Below the pieces are notes generated by a model that was not told where the DNA came from, made no database searches, and worked only from the letters and a program-made list of their open reading frames with translations. This document shows positions 34,093 to 41,667 of a stretch of DNA of 64,000 nt, piece after piece. Within the stretch, counting starts at the first letter, position 1; every line of letters starts with the position of its first letter. The position numbers and the translations under genes were made by a program. The DNA is from Flavobacterium magnum (GTDB taxonomy: Bacteria; Bacteroidota; Bacteroidia; Flavobacteriales; Flavobacteriaceae): positions 1,798,001 through 1,862,000 of the forward strand of contig NZ_CP028811.1 of assembly GCF_003055625.1 (NCBI RefSeq), in the 5' to 3' direction.

Positions 34093-34122
34093 TGTTTATC
34101 AATTTACTATATTTGTTAAACA
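34093..34122 (+). promoter_or_regulatory. crtI promoter with flanking inverted repeat
   Basis: TATATTTG at 34108-34115 is a good -7 element, but no TTG lies at the usual 17-23 bases upstream. It is bracketed by TGTTTA (34093-34098) and TAAACA (34117-34122), an inverted pair. The ATG of crtI begins at 34124, only nine bases after the -7 element, so a transcript from here would have almost no leader. Related words (TTTGTT, GTTTAAAC) occur at the regulator's own promoter. Confidence 0.55.
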
Positions 34123-34123
34123 T

Positions 34124-35596
34124 ATGAGAAAGACAATTGCTGTTATCGGGTCCGGGTTTTCATCACTTGCTGCTGCGTGCTATTTGGCAAAAGCAGGGCA
34201 TTCAGTGACCGTCTACGAAAAAAATGCCACCATCGGCGGCCGTGCGCGGCAGTTGAAAAAGGACGGATTCACGTTTGATATGGGACCCAGCTGGTACTGG
34301 ATGCCGGATATTTTCGAGCGATTCTTCGCCGATTTCGGAAAGAAGCCATCAGATTTTTATGATCTTGTTAAATTGTCGCCCGCCTACCGGGTGTATTTCG
34401 GTCCAAAGGATTTTGTTGAAATTGCGGATAACTTTGAAGCGATTCGCCGTACTTTCGAGGCAATAGAGCCGGGAAGCGGAGCAAAACTGGCGGATTTTAT
34501 CGGCAAAGCGAAAAGTAATTACACCATAGCGATGACCGATCTCGTTTACAGGCCAGGGAATTCGCCGCTGGAATTGATTACGGGGGAAACGATACTGAAT
34601 CTAGGCCAATTCTTTTCCAACATTAGCAGCGACATCCGTAAAAAATTCGACAATCCGAAACTGGTCAGCATACTTGAATTTCCGGTACTTTTTTTAGGGG
34701 CCAAACCTTCAGACACCCCATCATTTTATAGTTTCATGAATTATGCCGATTTTGGTATGGGTACCTGGCATCCTAAAACAGGAATGTTCGACGTCGTTGC
34801 GGCAATCCAACAGCTGGCTGAAGGACTCGGCGTTGTTTTTCAAACCTCGAGCAATATTGAGAAAATTACGGTTCAAAACAACAGCGCAACGCAACTGACC
34901 ATCAATGGGAAATATGTACCGGCAGATGTGGTACTGAGTGGTGCTGATTACCATCACACCGAGACACTACTTGACAAGCCTTTCCGGCAGTATTCAGAGC
35001 GATATTGGGACAAGAGGATTTTCGCTCCGTCCGCATTGCTTTTTTATGTCGGCCTGAGTGAAAAAGTGGACGGCATCAGCCACCACGCCTTGTTTTTCGA
35101 TACCGATTTTGACAAACACGCGAAGTCTATTTACGATACGCCCGAATGGCCTGAGGCGCCGCTTTTTTATTCCAGTTTCCCTTCGAAAACGGACCCGTCC
35201 GCTGCGCCTGAAGGCATGGAAAGTGCCGTGTTCCTGATTCCGCTCGCGCCGGGAATAGAAGACACCCCCGAATTGAGAAGCAAGTATTTTGAAATGATTA
35301 TGGACCGTTTTGAGGCGATGACGGGCAGTGATTTGAGAAAAAACATTATATTTAAACAGGATTATTGTGTCAACGATTTTGTCAATGACTACAATTCCTA
35401 TAAAGGCAATGCCTACGGGCTGGCCAACACCTTGTTGCAGACCGCCTTCCTGAGACCAAAACTGAAAAGCCGTAAAATCCGTAATTTGTATTTTACGGGT
35501 CAGCTGACCGTGCCGGGGCCGGGTGTGCCGCCGGCATTGATTTCCGGCAAACTTGCCGCGGGACTGATACAAAATGACATTACCAAAACAACCTGA
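34124..35596 (+). CDS. crtI: Phytoene desaturase CrtI
   Basis: A 490-aa FAD-dependent desaturase that turns phytoene into lycopene at the inner membrane. The Rossmann motif IAVIGSGFSSLAAACYLAKA lies near the N-terminus, followed by VYEKNATIGGRARQLKKDGF and FDMGPSWYWMPDIFE. The C-terminal FTGQLTVPGPGVPPALISGK is the family's conserved FAD/substrate block. It is the first gene of crtI-crtB-crtZ, six bases before crtB, and under the MerR-like gene's probable control. Confidence 0.96.
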   Translation: MRKTIAVIGSGFSSLAAACYLAKAGHSVTVYEKNATIGGRARQLKKDGFTFDMGPSWYWMPDIFERFFADFGKKPSDFYDLVKLSPAYRVYFGPKDFVEIADNFEAIRRTFEAIEPGSGAKLADFIGKAKSNYTIAMTDLVYRPGNSPLELITGETILNLGQFFSNISSDIRKKFDNPKLVSILEFPVLFLGAKPSDTPSFYSFMNYADFGMGTWHPKTGMFDVVAAIQQLAEGLGVVFQTSSNIEKITVQNNSATQLTINGKYVPADVVLSGADYHHTETLLDKPFRQYSERYWDKRIFAPSALLFYVGLSEKVDGISHHALFFDTDFDKHAKSIYDTPEWPEAPLFYSSFPSKTDPSAAPEGMESAVFLIPLAPGIEDTPELRSKYFEMIMDRFEAMTGSDLRKNIIFKQDYCVNDFVNDYNSYKGNAYGLANTLLQTAFLRPKLKSRKIRNLYFTGQLTVPGPGVPPALISGKLAAGLIQNDITKTT

Positions 35597-35601
35597 CCAC
35601 T

Positions 35602-36441
35602 ATGAAATCCATTTTCGATACCATATCATTCCGCTGCAGCAAAGATGTTACGAAGGCTTACAGCACGTCATTTTCAGCTGCGGTGCGTATGCTTGCACCT
35701 TCTATCAGGCAGGATGTGTACAACATTTACGGATTCGTCAGGTTTGCGGATGAAATTGTCGACAGTTTCCACGACTATGATAAGGAGACCCTTTTCAATG
35801 CGTTTGAAGAAGATCTTGAAAAAGCGCTGTTTCACAAAATCAGCCTCAATCCGGTGCTCAATGCCTTCCAGCATACCGTCCACAAATACCAGATTCCGAT
35901 GTCGCTGGTTGAGGCCTTTATGCACAGCATGCGTTTGGACCTCACCAAATCTGTCTATGAAACCAAAGCCGATTACGAGCAGTACATTTACGGCTCAGCG
36001 GATGTTGTCGGACTGATGTGTCTCAAAGTGTTTGTGAATGGCAACGAGGACAGATACCACGAACTCGAGTACGCCGCGATGAAGTTGGGATCGGCCTTCC
36101 AAAAAGTAAACTTTTTAAGGGATTTGAAGGCAGATCATGAGGAGTTGAACCGCACTTATTTTCCCGGAACCGACCTGAACCAGCTGGACGAGGTATCCAA
36201 GCAGCAGATCATTGAAGAAATAGAAGCGGATTTCAAAATAGGGTATGAGGGCATAGCAGGCCTGCCGCTTGAAGCGAAGTTCGGAGTATATACTGCCTAT
36301 GTGTATTACCGGAAACTGCTTTCCAAGTTGAAAAAAGTTCCGTCCGCTGATTTGAAGACCAAACGCATCCGTGTTCCTGATTATGAGAAATACGGACTTT
36401 TTGCCAAATGTTACCTGACGTACAGGTTTAATTTTATTTAA
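35602..36441 (+). CDS. crtB: Phytoene synthase CrtB
   Basis: A 279-aa enzyme condensing two geranylgeranyl diphosphate molecules into phytoene. Both Asp-rich motifs are present: YGFVRFADEIVDSFHDYD near residue 48-65 (DEIVD) and NFLRDLKADHEELNRTYFP near 172 (DLKAD). The start follows the crtI stop by five bases and the crtZ start is two bases after its stop, so the three genes form one transcript. Length fits the family. Confidence 0.95.
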   Translation: MKSIFDTISFRCSKDVTKAYSTSFSAAVRMLAPSIRQDVYNIYGFVRFADEIVDSFHDYDKETLFNAFEEDLEKALFHKISLNPVLNAFQHTVHKYQIPMSLVEAFMHSMRLDLTKSVYETKADYEQYIYGSADVVGLMCLKVFVNGNEDRYHELEYAAMKLGSAFQKVNFLRDLKADHEELNRTYFPGTDLNQLDEVSKQQIIEEIEADFKIGYEGIAGLPLEAKFGVYTAYVYYRKLLSKLKKVPSADLKTKRIRVPDYEKYGLFAKCYLTYRFNFI

Positions 36442-36443
36442 TT

Positions 36444-36887
36444 ATGTGGATCCACATCTTCGTTTTTTTTGCGACTTTCTTCTTTATGGAATTTATGGCC
36501 TGGTTTAGCCATAAATATATTATGCACGGATTTCTTTGGGTACTGCACGCAGACCATCATAAAAAGGACCATGATTCATGGTTTGAGCGCAATGATGCAT
36601 TCTTCTTGATTTATGCAGTAATCAGCGTTGGATTTTTCCTGCTTTGGCAATACGATATCCTCAGTATCGGACTCGCAATAGGCTTGGGAATCTTTGTCTA
36701 CGGCGCTACCTATTTTCTTGTCCACGATATATTTATACACCAAAGATTCAAGATGTTCCGAAACGCCAACAACCGCTATGCAAGAGCGGTTCGCAGGGCG
36801 CACAAGATGCACCACAAACATTTAGGGAAGGACCAGGGCGAATGTTTTGGGATGCTTATTGTACCTTTCAAATATTTTAAAAAGTAA
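36444..36887 (+). CDS. crtZ: Beta-carotene hydroxylase CrtZ
   Basis: A 147-aa membrane di-iron hydroxylase that makes zeaxanthin from beta-carotene. The histidine clusters are present: FSHKYIMHG (H23, H28), LHADHHKKDH (H35, H38, H39), VHDIFIHQRF and RRAHKMHHKHLGK. Four hydrophobic segments. It ends the crt operon and a hairpin terminator overlaps its stop codon. Its substrate needs a lycopene cyclase, which is not encoded in this window. Confidence 0.94.
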   Translation: MWIHIFVFFATFFFMEFMAWFSHKYIMHGFLWVLHADHHKKDHDSWFERNDAFFLIYAVISVGFFLLWQYDILSIGLAIGLGIFVYGATYFLVHDIFIHQRFKMFRNANNRYARAVRRAHKMHHKHLGKDQGECFGMLIVPFKYFKK

Positions 36888-36910
36888 AGCACCCTGTTGA
36901 GGTGCTTTTC
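36886..36910 (+). terminator. Rho-independent terminator of the crt operon
   Basis: AAAGCACC pairs with GGTGCTTT across a 7-base loop, followed by T. The stem overlaps the crtZ stop codon. Confidence 0.85.
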
Positions 36911-36937
36911 TGATTTACTGTCCTGATTTTGATTGGT

Positions 36938-37471
36938 TTATTTCATAAGCTTTTTCAATGGCTCGAGCTGCTTCTGATCTATGTCGGCGTTTTTCAGCAA
37001 CGACAGCAGCGTCATTACCCCGGACGGATCCATATTGTCCCCTAAGACGCGGACTACCGCAATTCCGTTTTCTTTTTTCGCAGCGTAAATGACGAATTCG
37101 TCGATGTGCTCGTCGTCTTTTCCGACATAACTTATTGAAGCGCCATCACTTCCAGACCCGACGCGCATCAGCAGTTCGTATTTCTTGTCTTTTAGAAGTG
37201 CTTTCAAAGCTTTATTTTCCCGTTCATAGGCTGTGGCTGACACAGAATCCGATTTGAAGAACAGCATATTCATTTTGTCAAAAGTATCCAGGGCTTTTTT
37301 CTCTTCGGCGTTCAATTTAAGCTTGTCCATTTTAAAAATCCCGGGCGTCAGGTCCAACACGACGAAATTAGATTTGCCGCTGTGCTTAACGAAGTACTGC
37401 TGTAACGATGGTTTGGAATTGCAGCCCGTAAGCAACAGGCCGCAAACCAGTATTATAAAAAAACGTTTCAT
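36938..37471 (-). CDS. DUF4252 lipoprotein
   Basis: A 177-aa protein when started at MKRFFIILVCGLLLTGC (37471), where the Cys is the lipid site. The mature part (FVVLDLTPGIFKMDKLKL, then ELLMRVGSGSDGASISY and VVRVLGDNMDPSGVMTLLSL) follows the DUF4252 family, of unknown function. It is the last gene of a sigma/anti-sigma operon and is separated from its paralogue by one base. Probably a periplasmic or outer-membrane lipoprotein of the cell-envelope stress or adaptation response; this is an inference from position. Confidence 0.85.
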   Translation of the reverse strand: MKRFFIILVCGLLLTGCNSKPSLQQYFVKHSGKSNFVVLDLTPGIFKMDKLKLNAEEKKALDTFDKMNMLFFKSDSVSATAYERENKALKALLKDKKYELLMRVGSGSDGASISYVGKDDEHIDEFVIYAAKKENGIAVVRVLGDNMDPSGVMTLLSLLKNADIDQKQLEPLKKLMK

Positions 37472-37472
37472 G

Positions 37473-38000
37473 TTACTTTTTGCCTTTGGTTCCTTTAGAC
37501 AGGACATCTCCGCCAGGAAGCTTCATTTTATCGGTCAGAACGGAAATTTCATCGAGGTCAAATTCACCAACCAGCGACAGCAAAACCGTGTCGTCTTTTC
37601 CTGAGCCTTCGATGAACATCAGCAATTCTTTGACGATGGTTTCCTTAGCTCCCGATTTGATCATGATCCGGATGTTTTTGCCTTTGTCAGTCACGCGCAT
37701 CAATTCTTCAAGGCCTGACGATTTGATGTATTTCTCAGTCGTGGACTTCATTTCCTGGGTGGTTTTTTCATTGGTCGTTGTAAACACCCTGAGGTAATCC
37801 AGTTTTTTGATCAGGTTCAGGTACTGCTGGGCCTCCTTGTCCTTGCTGTCGACCTTCCCCATCATCTGGAACATCTTCTTGTTGACAATCACCGCCGTAA
37901 TGTCATCACGGCCGTCGAATTTATCAAAAGTGATCTGGCCGAAGAATAACATGGGCACCAGAAGTGCAGCGTAAACGAACATTTTTTTTGTTGATTTCAT
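37473..38000 (-). CDS. DUF4252 secreted protein
   Basis: A 175-aa exported protein: signal MFVYAALLVPMLFFGQ, then FDKFDGRDDITAVIVNKKMF, EKYIKSSGLEELMRVTDKGK and SLVGEFDLDEISVLTDKM, matching the DUF4252 pattern of the following gene. The two are tandem paralogues, one without lipid anchor. Product function is unknown. It follows the anti-sigma-like gene by about 60 bases. Confidence 0.85.
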   Translation of the reverse strand: MKSTKKMFVYAALLVPMLFFGQITFDKFDGRDDITAVIVNKKMFQMMGKVDSKDKEAQQYLNLIKKLDYLRVFTTTNEKTTQEMKSTTEKYIKSSGLEELMRVTDKGKNIRIMIKSGAKETIVKELLMFIEGSGKDDTVLLSLVGEFDLDEISVLTDKMKLPGGDVLSKGTKGKK

Positions 38001-38060
38001 GATAACTATTTGTTTTTTAATGAATTGATTTTTCCTGTTTCGATCACCACAGGACGGGCT

Positions 38061-38501
38061 TTATTGTTTAAAAATGCGTTCTCTTGTATTCTCATACGTT
38101 TTAAGATGCTGTATGCCTTCCACACCGGTGTTGACATTCCTTGAAAGCAACGCCAACGCTTTCTTTGTCTCGAGGAAAGCTCTCTCAGGATTGTCATAAG
38201 TGCCTAAATCGCGTTGTGGCTTGCTTTGGAAATTAAGGTAAGCGAAACTTCCAATGCTTACCAGCACAATCGCTGCTGCGGCGATTGATATCCACGGATT
38301 TCGCTTTCTTTCAGGAATTGGGACGAATTGCAGTTGCTGTGATTTTTCGTTTTCGAAATACCCGAATAATGGCTTGTACATCTCCAATTCCGGAGCAACT
38401 TCTGCGGAAGCGAAATATTGGTGAAGCCATTTTTCTTCGGCAACCGTTGTTTCCCCTTCAAAATACTTTTCTAATAACTGGGCTGCTCTATGCGGTTCCA
38501 T
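38061..38501 (-). CDS. Putative anti-sigma factor, single-pass membrane protein
   Basis: A 146-aa protein with a helical N-terminal part (AAQLLEKYFEGETTVAEEKWL) that resembles the zinc-less anti-sigma heads of Bacteroidetes, one membrane segment (WISIAAAAIVLVSIGSFAYL), and a short periplasmic tail. It overlaps the sigma factor gene by 14 bases. By this context it should hold the sigma factor inactive until an envelope signal arrives; activity is inferred. Confidence 0.8.
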   Translation of the reverse strand: MEPHRAAQLLEKYFEGETTVAEEKWLHQYFASAEVAPELEMYKPLFGYFENEKSQQLQFVPIPERKRNPWISIAAAAIVLVSIGSFAYLNFQSKPQRDLGTYDNPERAFLETKKALALLSRNVNTGVEGIQHLKTYENTRERIFKQ

Positions 38502-39000
38502 ACTGGTGCGTTTTAATAATCTGTTCCTTAATAGTCTTTCGTGCCCTGTTCAGGGTCACTCTCGCTGTCACTTCAGTGATGTCGAGGATTTCAGCGATCT
38601 GCGAAAATTCATAGTGTTCGACATCGCGCATGTGGAGTACCAATTTTTGTTGTTCAGGCAGTCGGTTTACAATTTTCCCGATCCATTTCAGGCTGTCTGC
38701 CGCCTCGAGGTCCTGCTGGAAATCTTTGCCGTGCAGTGCAAAATCACTGTGGACAATCTGCAGGTGTTTTGTCGCCCTGTTCGATTTGAGCTGGTCAAGG
38801 CAATAATTTTTGGTCATCGTCATGGCCAGCGCTTCAATGCTGCGGTAGGCCGCTAACTTTTCATTCATCGCCCAGAGCTTCATGATGACTTCCTGCGTGG
38901 CATCTTCCGCTTCTTCATTGCTAATCAGCAAACGCTTCGCAAACCGGAACAATTTGCTCCGTATTGGATTGATGATGGCAATGAAGTCACTCTGGGTCAT
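38488..39000 (-). CDS. ECF-type RNA polymerase sigma factor
   Basis: A 170-aa sigma-70 of the ECF group. Region 2: LFRFAKRLLISNEEAEDATQ with the ...DATQEVIMKLW segment. Region 4: LPEQQKLVLHMRDVEHYEFS followed by AEILDITEVTARVTLNRARK. It heads an operon with its anti-sigma factor and two DUF4252 genes. A divergently transcribed S41 protease is about 110 bases away and could share control. Confidence 0.93.
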   Translation of the reverse strand: MTQSDFIAIINPIRSKLFRFAKRLLISNEEAEDATQEVIMKLWAMNEKLAAYRSIEALAMTMTKNYCLDQLKSNRATKHLQIVHSDFALHGKDFQQDLEAADSLKWIGKIVNRLPEQQKLVLHMRDVEHYEFSQIAEILDITEVTARVTLNRARKTIKEQIIKTHQYGTA

Positions 39001-39112
39001 CTCTGATTGGGTCGGTTATGGGTCAAGACGAGGCCGCCTTATTTTTGTTACATAGAATCAAAAATAAAATTAAAGTATTAAATTTACGTTCACACTTAAA
39101 TGTGACATTGCT

Positions 39113-40591
39113 ATGAAAAGAACTTATAAATACTTGATTTTGCTGTTTTTTGGCGTGCTTGCGTTTCAGGCATGTGAGGATATGGACGATAAAGTTGCGG
39201 CGGCGCCGGAAGGACTCGAAGTCGAAAGCTTTATTTACCGTGGCCTGAACCTTTACTATTTGTGGAAGGCGGACGTACCCGACCTCGCCGACGACCGCTT
39301 TGAGAACCAGGAACAGAAAAACGCGTTCCTGGACGCTGCGGGAAGCCCTGAGCAATTGTTCCAGGATCTGCTGTACAAACCGGTGAGCAAATTTCCAAAC
39401 GACGCTGTTGACCGCTTCAGCGTATTGTTTGACGACTACGTTGCACTGGAAAATCTTTTCGCAGGGGTGACCAAAAATAACGGCGTCGATTTCGGTCTTA
39501 AGCGGAAAAATGGCGGCAGTGAGGTTTTCGGCTGGGTACGATACATCATCCCAGGCTCAGATGCTGCAGGAAAGGACATCCATCGCGGTGATATGTTCTA
39601 TGCTGTCGACGGCGTACCGCTTTATTCGAACAGCCCTACTGACGATAACCTGGATTTATTGGCAAAGGATACCTACACGTTAAGCCTGGCCGATTATGAC
39701 GGCGGGAATATAACCCCGAACGGACGCACGGTGACCCTGACTAAAACAGAGCTCACTGAGAATCCGGTTTTCGATGCGAGGATTATCCCTGTCGGAAGTC
39801 ACAAGATTGCGTACCTCGCTTACAATGGATTTACGGCAAATTTCGATTCGCAACTCAATAACGCATTTGGGCAATTCCTTGCCGGTGGCGCCACAGACCT
39901 TGTTTTGGATTTACGCTACAATTCAGGTGGCTCTGTACGCACGGCTACGCGGCTGGCGAGTATGATCACCGGGCAGTTCAACGGACAGCTGTTTGCTAAG
40001 CAGCAATGGAATGCAGAAGTGCAGGCCGCCTACGAGGAACTGAATCCGCAGGCATTGGTCAATAATTTTACGAATTCGATCGGCAGTGCTGCAATCAACA
40101 GCCTGAACCTTACTAAGGTATACATCCTCACCACAAGAGGTACGGCGTCGGCCAGCGAGCTGGTCATTAACGGACTGAAGCCTTACATCGAAGTCGTGCA
40201 GATTGGGGACAAGACCACCGGAAAGAATGTGGGGTCAATCACCTTATACGATTCTCCCGCATTGGTCAACAAAGACAATATTTCGACGAAACACAAATAC
40301 GCGATGCAGCCGTTGGTTTTTAAAACGACCAATGCTGAAGGGTTTGGGGATTATGCCAGCGGACTTGTGCCTACGGTACCGCTTTTGGAAAATTTAGCGA
40401 ATCTTGGGCAGCTCGGCGATGTCAACGAACCATTGCTAAGCACCGCGATTGGACAGATTACTTCCAGCGGCCGCAGGATATATCGAAATCCTTCAGATCA
40501 GACACGGGATTTCAAGGATTCAAAATCCCTCAGGCGCTTCGGTACTGAGATGTATCTTGATGACGTTCCGACAGGTATCATCCGAAAATAG
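39113..40591 (+). CDS. S41-family (C-terminal processing-type) peptidase lipoprotein
   Basis: A 492-aa lipoprotein (MKRTYKYLILLFFGVLAFQAC then EDMDD). After an N-terminal cap (SFIYRGLNLYYLWKADVPDL) comes a PDZ-like region (YIIPGSDAAGKDIHRGDMFY). The S41 catalytic core follows: VLDLRYNSGGSVRTATRLAS, the nucleophile Ser in TRGTASASELVINGLKPY and the Lys in IGDKTTGKNVGS. It is outward facing, probably at the outer membrane. Its own transcript ends at a hairpin shared with the next gene. Substrate unknown. Confidence 0.9.
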   Translation: MKRTYKYLILLFFGVLAFQACEDMDDKVAAAPEGLEVESFIYRGLNLYYLWKADVPDLADDRFENQEQKNAFLDAAGSPEQLFQDLLYKPVSKFPNDAVDRFSVLFDDYVALENLFAGVTKNNGVDFGLKRKNGGSEVFGWVRYIIPGSDAAGKDIHRGDMFYAVDGVPLYSNSPTDDNLDLLAKDTYTLSLADYDGGNITPNGRTVTLTKTELTENPVFDARIIPVGSHKIAYLAYNGFTANFDSQLNNAFGQFLAGGATDLVLDLRYNSGGSVRTATRLASMITGQFNGQLFAKQQWNAEVQAAYEELNPQALVNNFTNSIGSAAINSLNLTKVYILTTRGTASASELVINGLKPYIEVVQIGDKTTGKNVGSITLYDSPALVNKDNISTKHKYAMQPLVFKTTNAEGFGDYASGLVPTVPLLENLANLGQLGDVNEPLLSTAIGQITSSGRRIYRNPSDQTRDFKDSKSLRRFGTEMYLDDVPTGIIRK

Positions 40592-40596
40592 CAGAT

Positions 40597-40634
40597 AAAA
40601 AAAGGCTTTCATCAATGGAAAGCCTTTCTTTTTT
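40597..40634. terminator. Bidirectional Rho-independent terminator
   Basis: AAAGGCTTTC and GGAAAGCCTTT form the stem (40601-40627), with A-run on the left and T-run on the right. It separates the S41 gene from the convergent btuG-like gene. Confidence 0.87.
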
Positions 40635-41664
40635 AGTTGAAATAAAATCCGTTGGGAATCAGGCCGACGGTGAATTGCTGTTGCAGCGTTCCATCAAGCG
40701 CGTAAATGAAAGCCTCGCCATCAGAAGCGAAGTTTTTGGCATCGGAAACATAAATGTGATTGTTCTCCGCCGAAAAACCGTATAGAGTAACCGCCTCAGA
40801 GGTGAACAAGGGCGTATTGCCAATCGTCAGGGCATCCAATGGCGCAGCAAAGACATCTGAGTTAACGGTAAAAAACAATTTCCCACCCTCAATATCAAGA
40901 TTTTGTGCGTTCACAAGTGCATCGCCCAATGCAATCGTCCCGATTACCTGATTGTTCTCCAGGTTGATTTTCACAATCCGGCTCGGGTCCTGGTAACTGG
41001 AACAAAGTACATACAATACATTGCCGTCTTTCGCCATTGATGTGGGTGATAAGGTGGTTTCCAATGTCGTAATCACCGCCCCGTTTTCCGGATTCATCAC
41101 GGTAACGGAATGCCCGTCACCGTAATTTCCATTCCCGATGTACAGCCTGCCGTTTTCTTCCACAATCTTATCGGCTATTGCATTAACGGGAAATGTGTTT
41201 TCGACTTCGTACGTATCCAGGTTGATGACCGTAACGAAATCATCCGTTAAACTCCCGAACGTGGCCAGATTTGTCACATACGCCTTGCCGTCTAATACCA
41301 CGCCGTACCTGGGGACTGAAAGATTGCTGTCGATTTTGTCGATGACCTTGAAAGTATAGCGGTTGACGACCGTAATCTTATTCGAGCCGTTCGAAATGAT
41401 AAACGCCTCATCACCATTGAAGAATATCGATTGTACGTACCCGCCCAATCCGTCGCCTCCATTCTCTGCGCCATATACATTTTGCTGCACGGTGGCCATG
41501 TCATCGCCGAAAAATGTGACCGATCCCGCTGTGCCATTGCCTTCATTGACGACCAGGATGCCGTTTTCGTATGCACCCAGTGGCGCCGCACTGTCGGTAT
41601 CATCACAGGAAACCAGAAACAGGGAACCGGCGAGCAGGGTAAAAAATAATTTTGTGAGCTTCAT
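40633..41664 (-). CDS. BtuG-like surface beta-propeller lipoprotein (DUF5074)
   Basis: A 343-aa lipoprotein with signal MKLTKLFFTLLAGSLFLVSC and DDTDS after the Cys, the acidic surface-export signal. The mature protein has seven-bladed beta-propeller repeats (ENGILVVNEGNGTAGSVTFF, VQSIFFNGDEAFIISNGSNK and KITVVNRYTFKVIDKI, then YVTNLATFGSLTD). It directly follows a TonB receptor under a cobalamin riboswitch. The Bacteroides BtuG proteins of the same layout bind B12 on the cell surface and pass it to BtuB, which is the likely role here. Confidence 0.82.
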   Translation of the reverse strand: MKLTKLFFTLLAGSLFLVSCDDTDSAAPLGAYENGILVVNEGNGTAGSVTFFGDDMATVQQNVYGAENGGDGLGGYVQSIFFNGDEAFIISNGSNKITVVNRYTFKVIDKIDSNLSVPRYGVVLDGKAYVTNLATFGSLTDDFVTVINLDTYEVENTFPVNAIADKIVEENGRLYIGNGNYGDGHSVTVMNPENGAVITTLETTLSPTSMAKDGNVLYVLCSSYQDPSRIVKINLENNQVIGTIALGDALVNAQNLDIEGGKLFFTVNSDVFAAPLDALTIGNTPLFTSEAVTLYGFSAENNHIYVSDAKNFASDGEAFIYALDGTLQQQFTVGLIPNGFYFN

Positions 41665-41667
41665 TGT

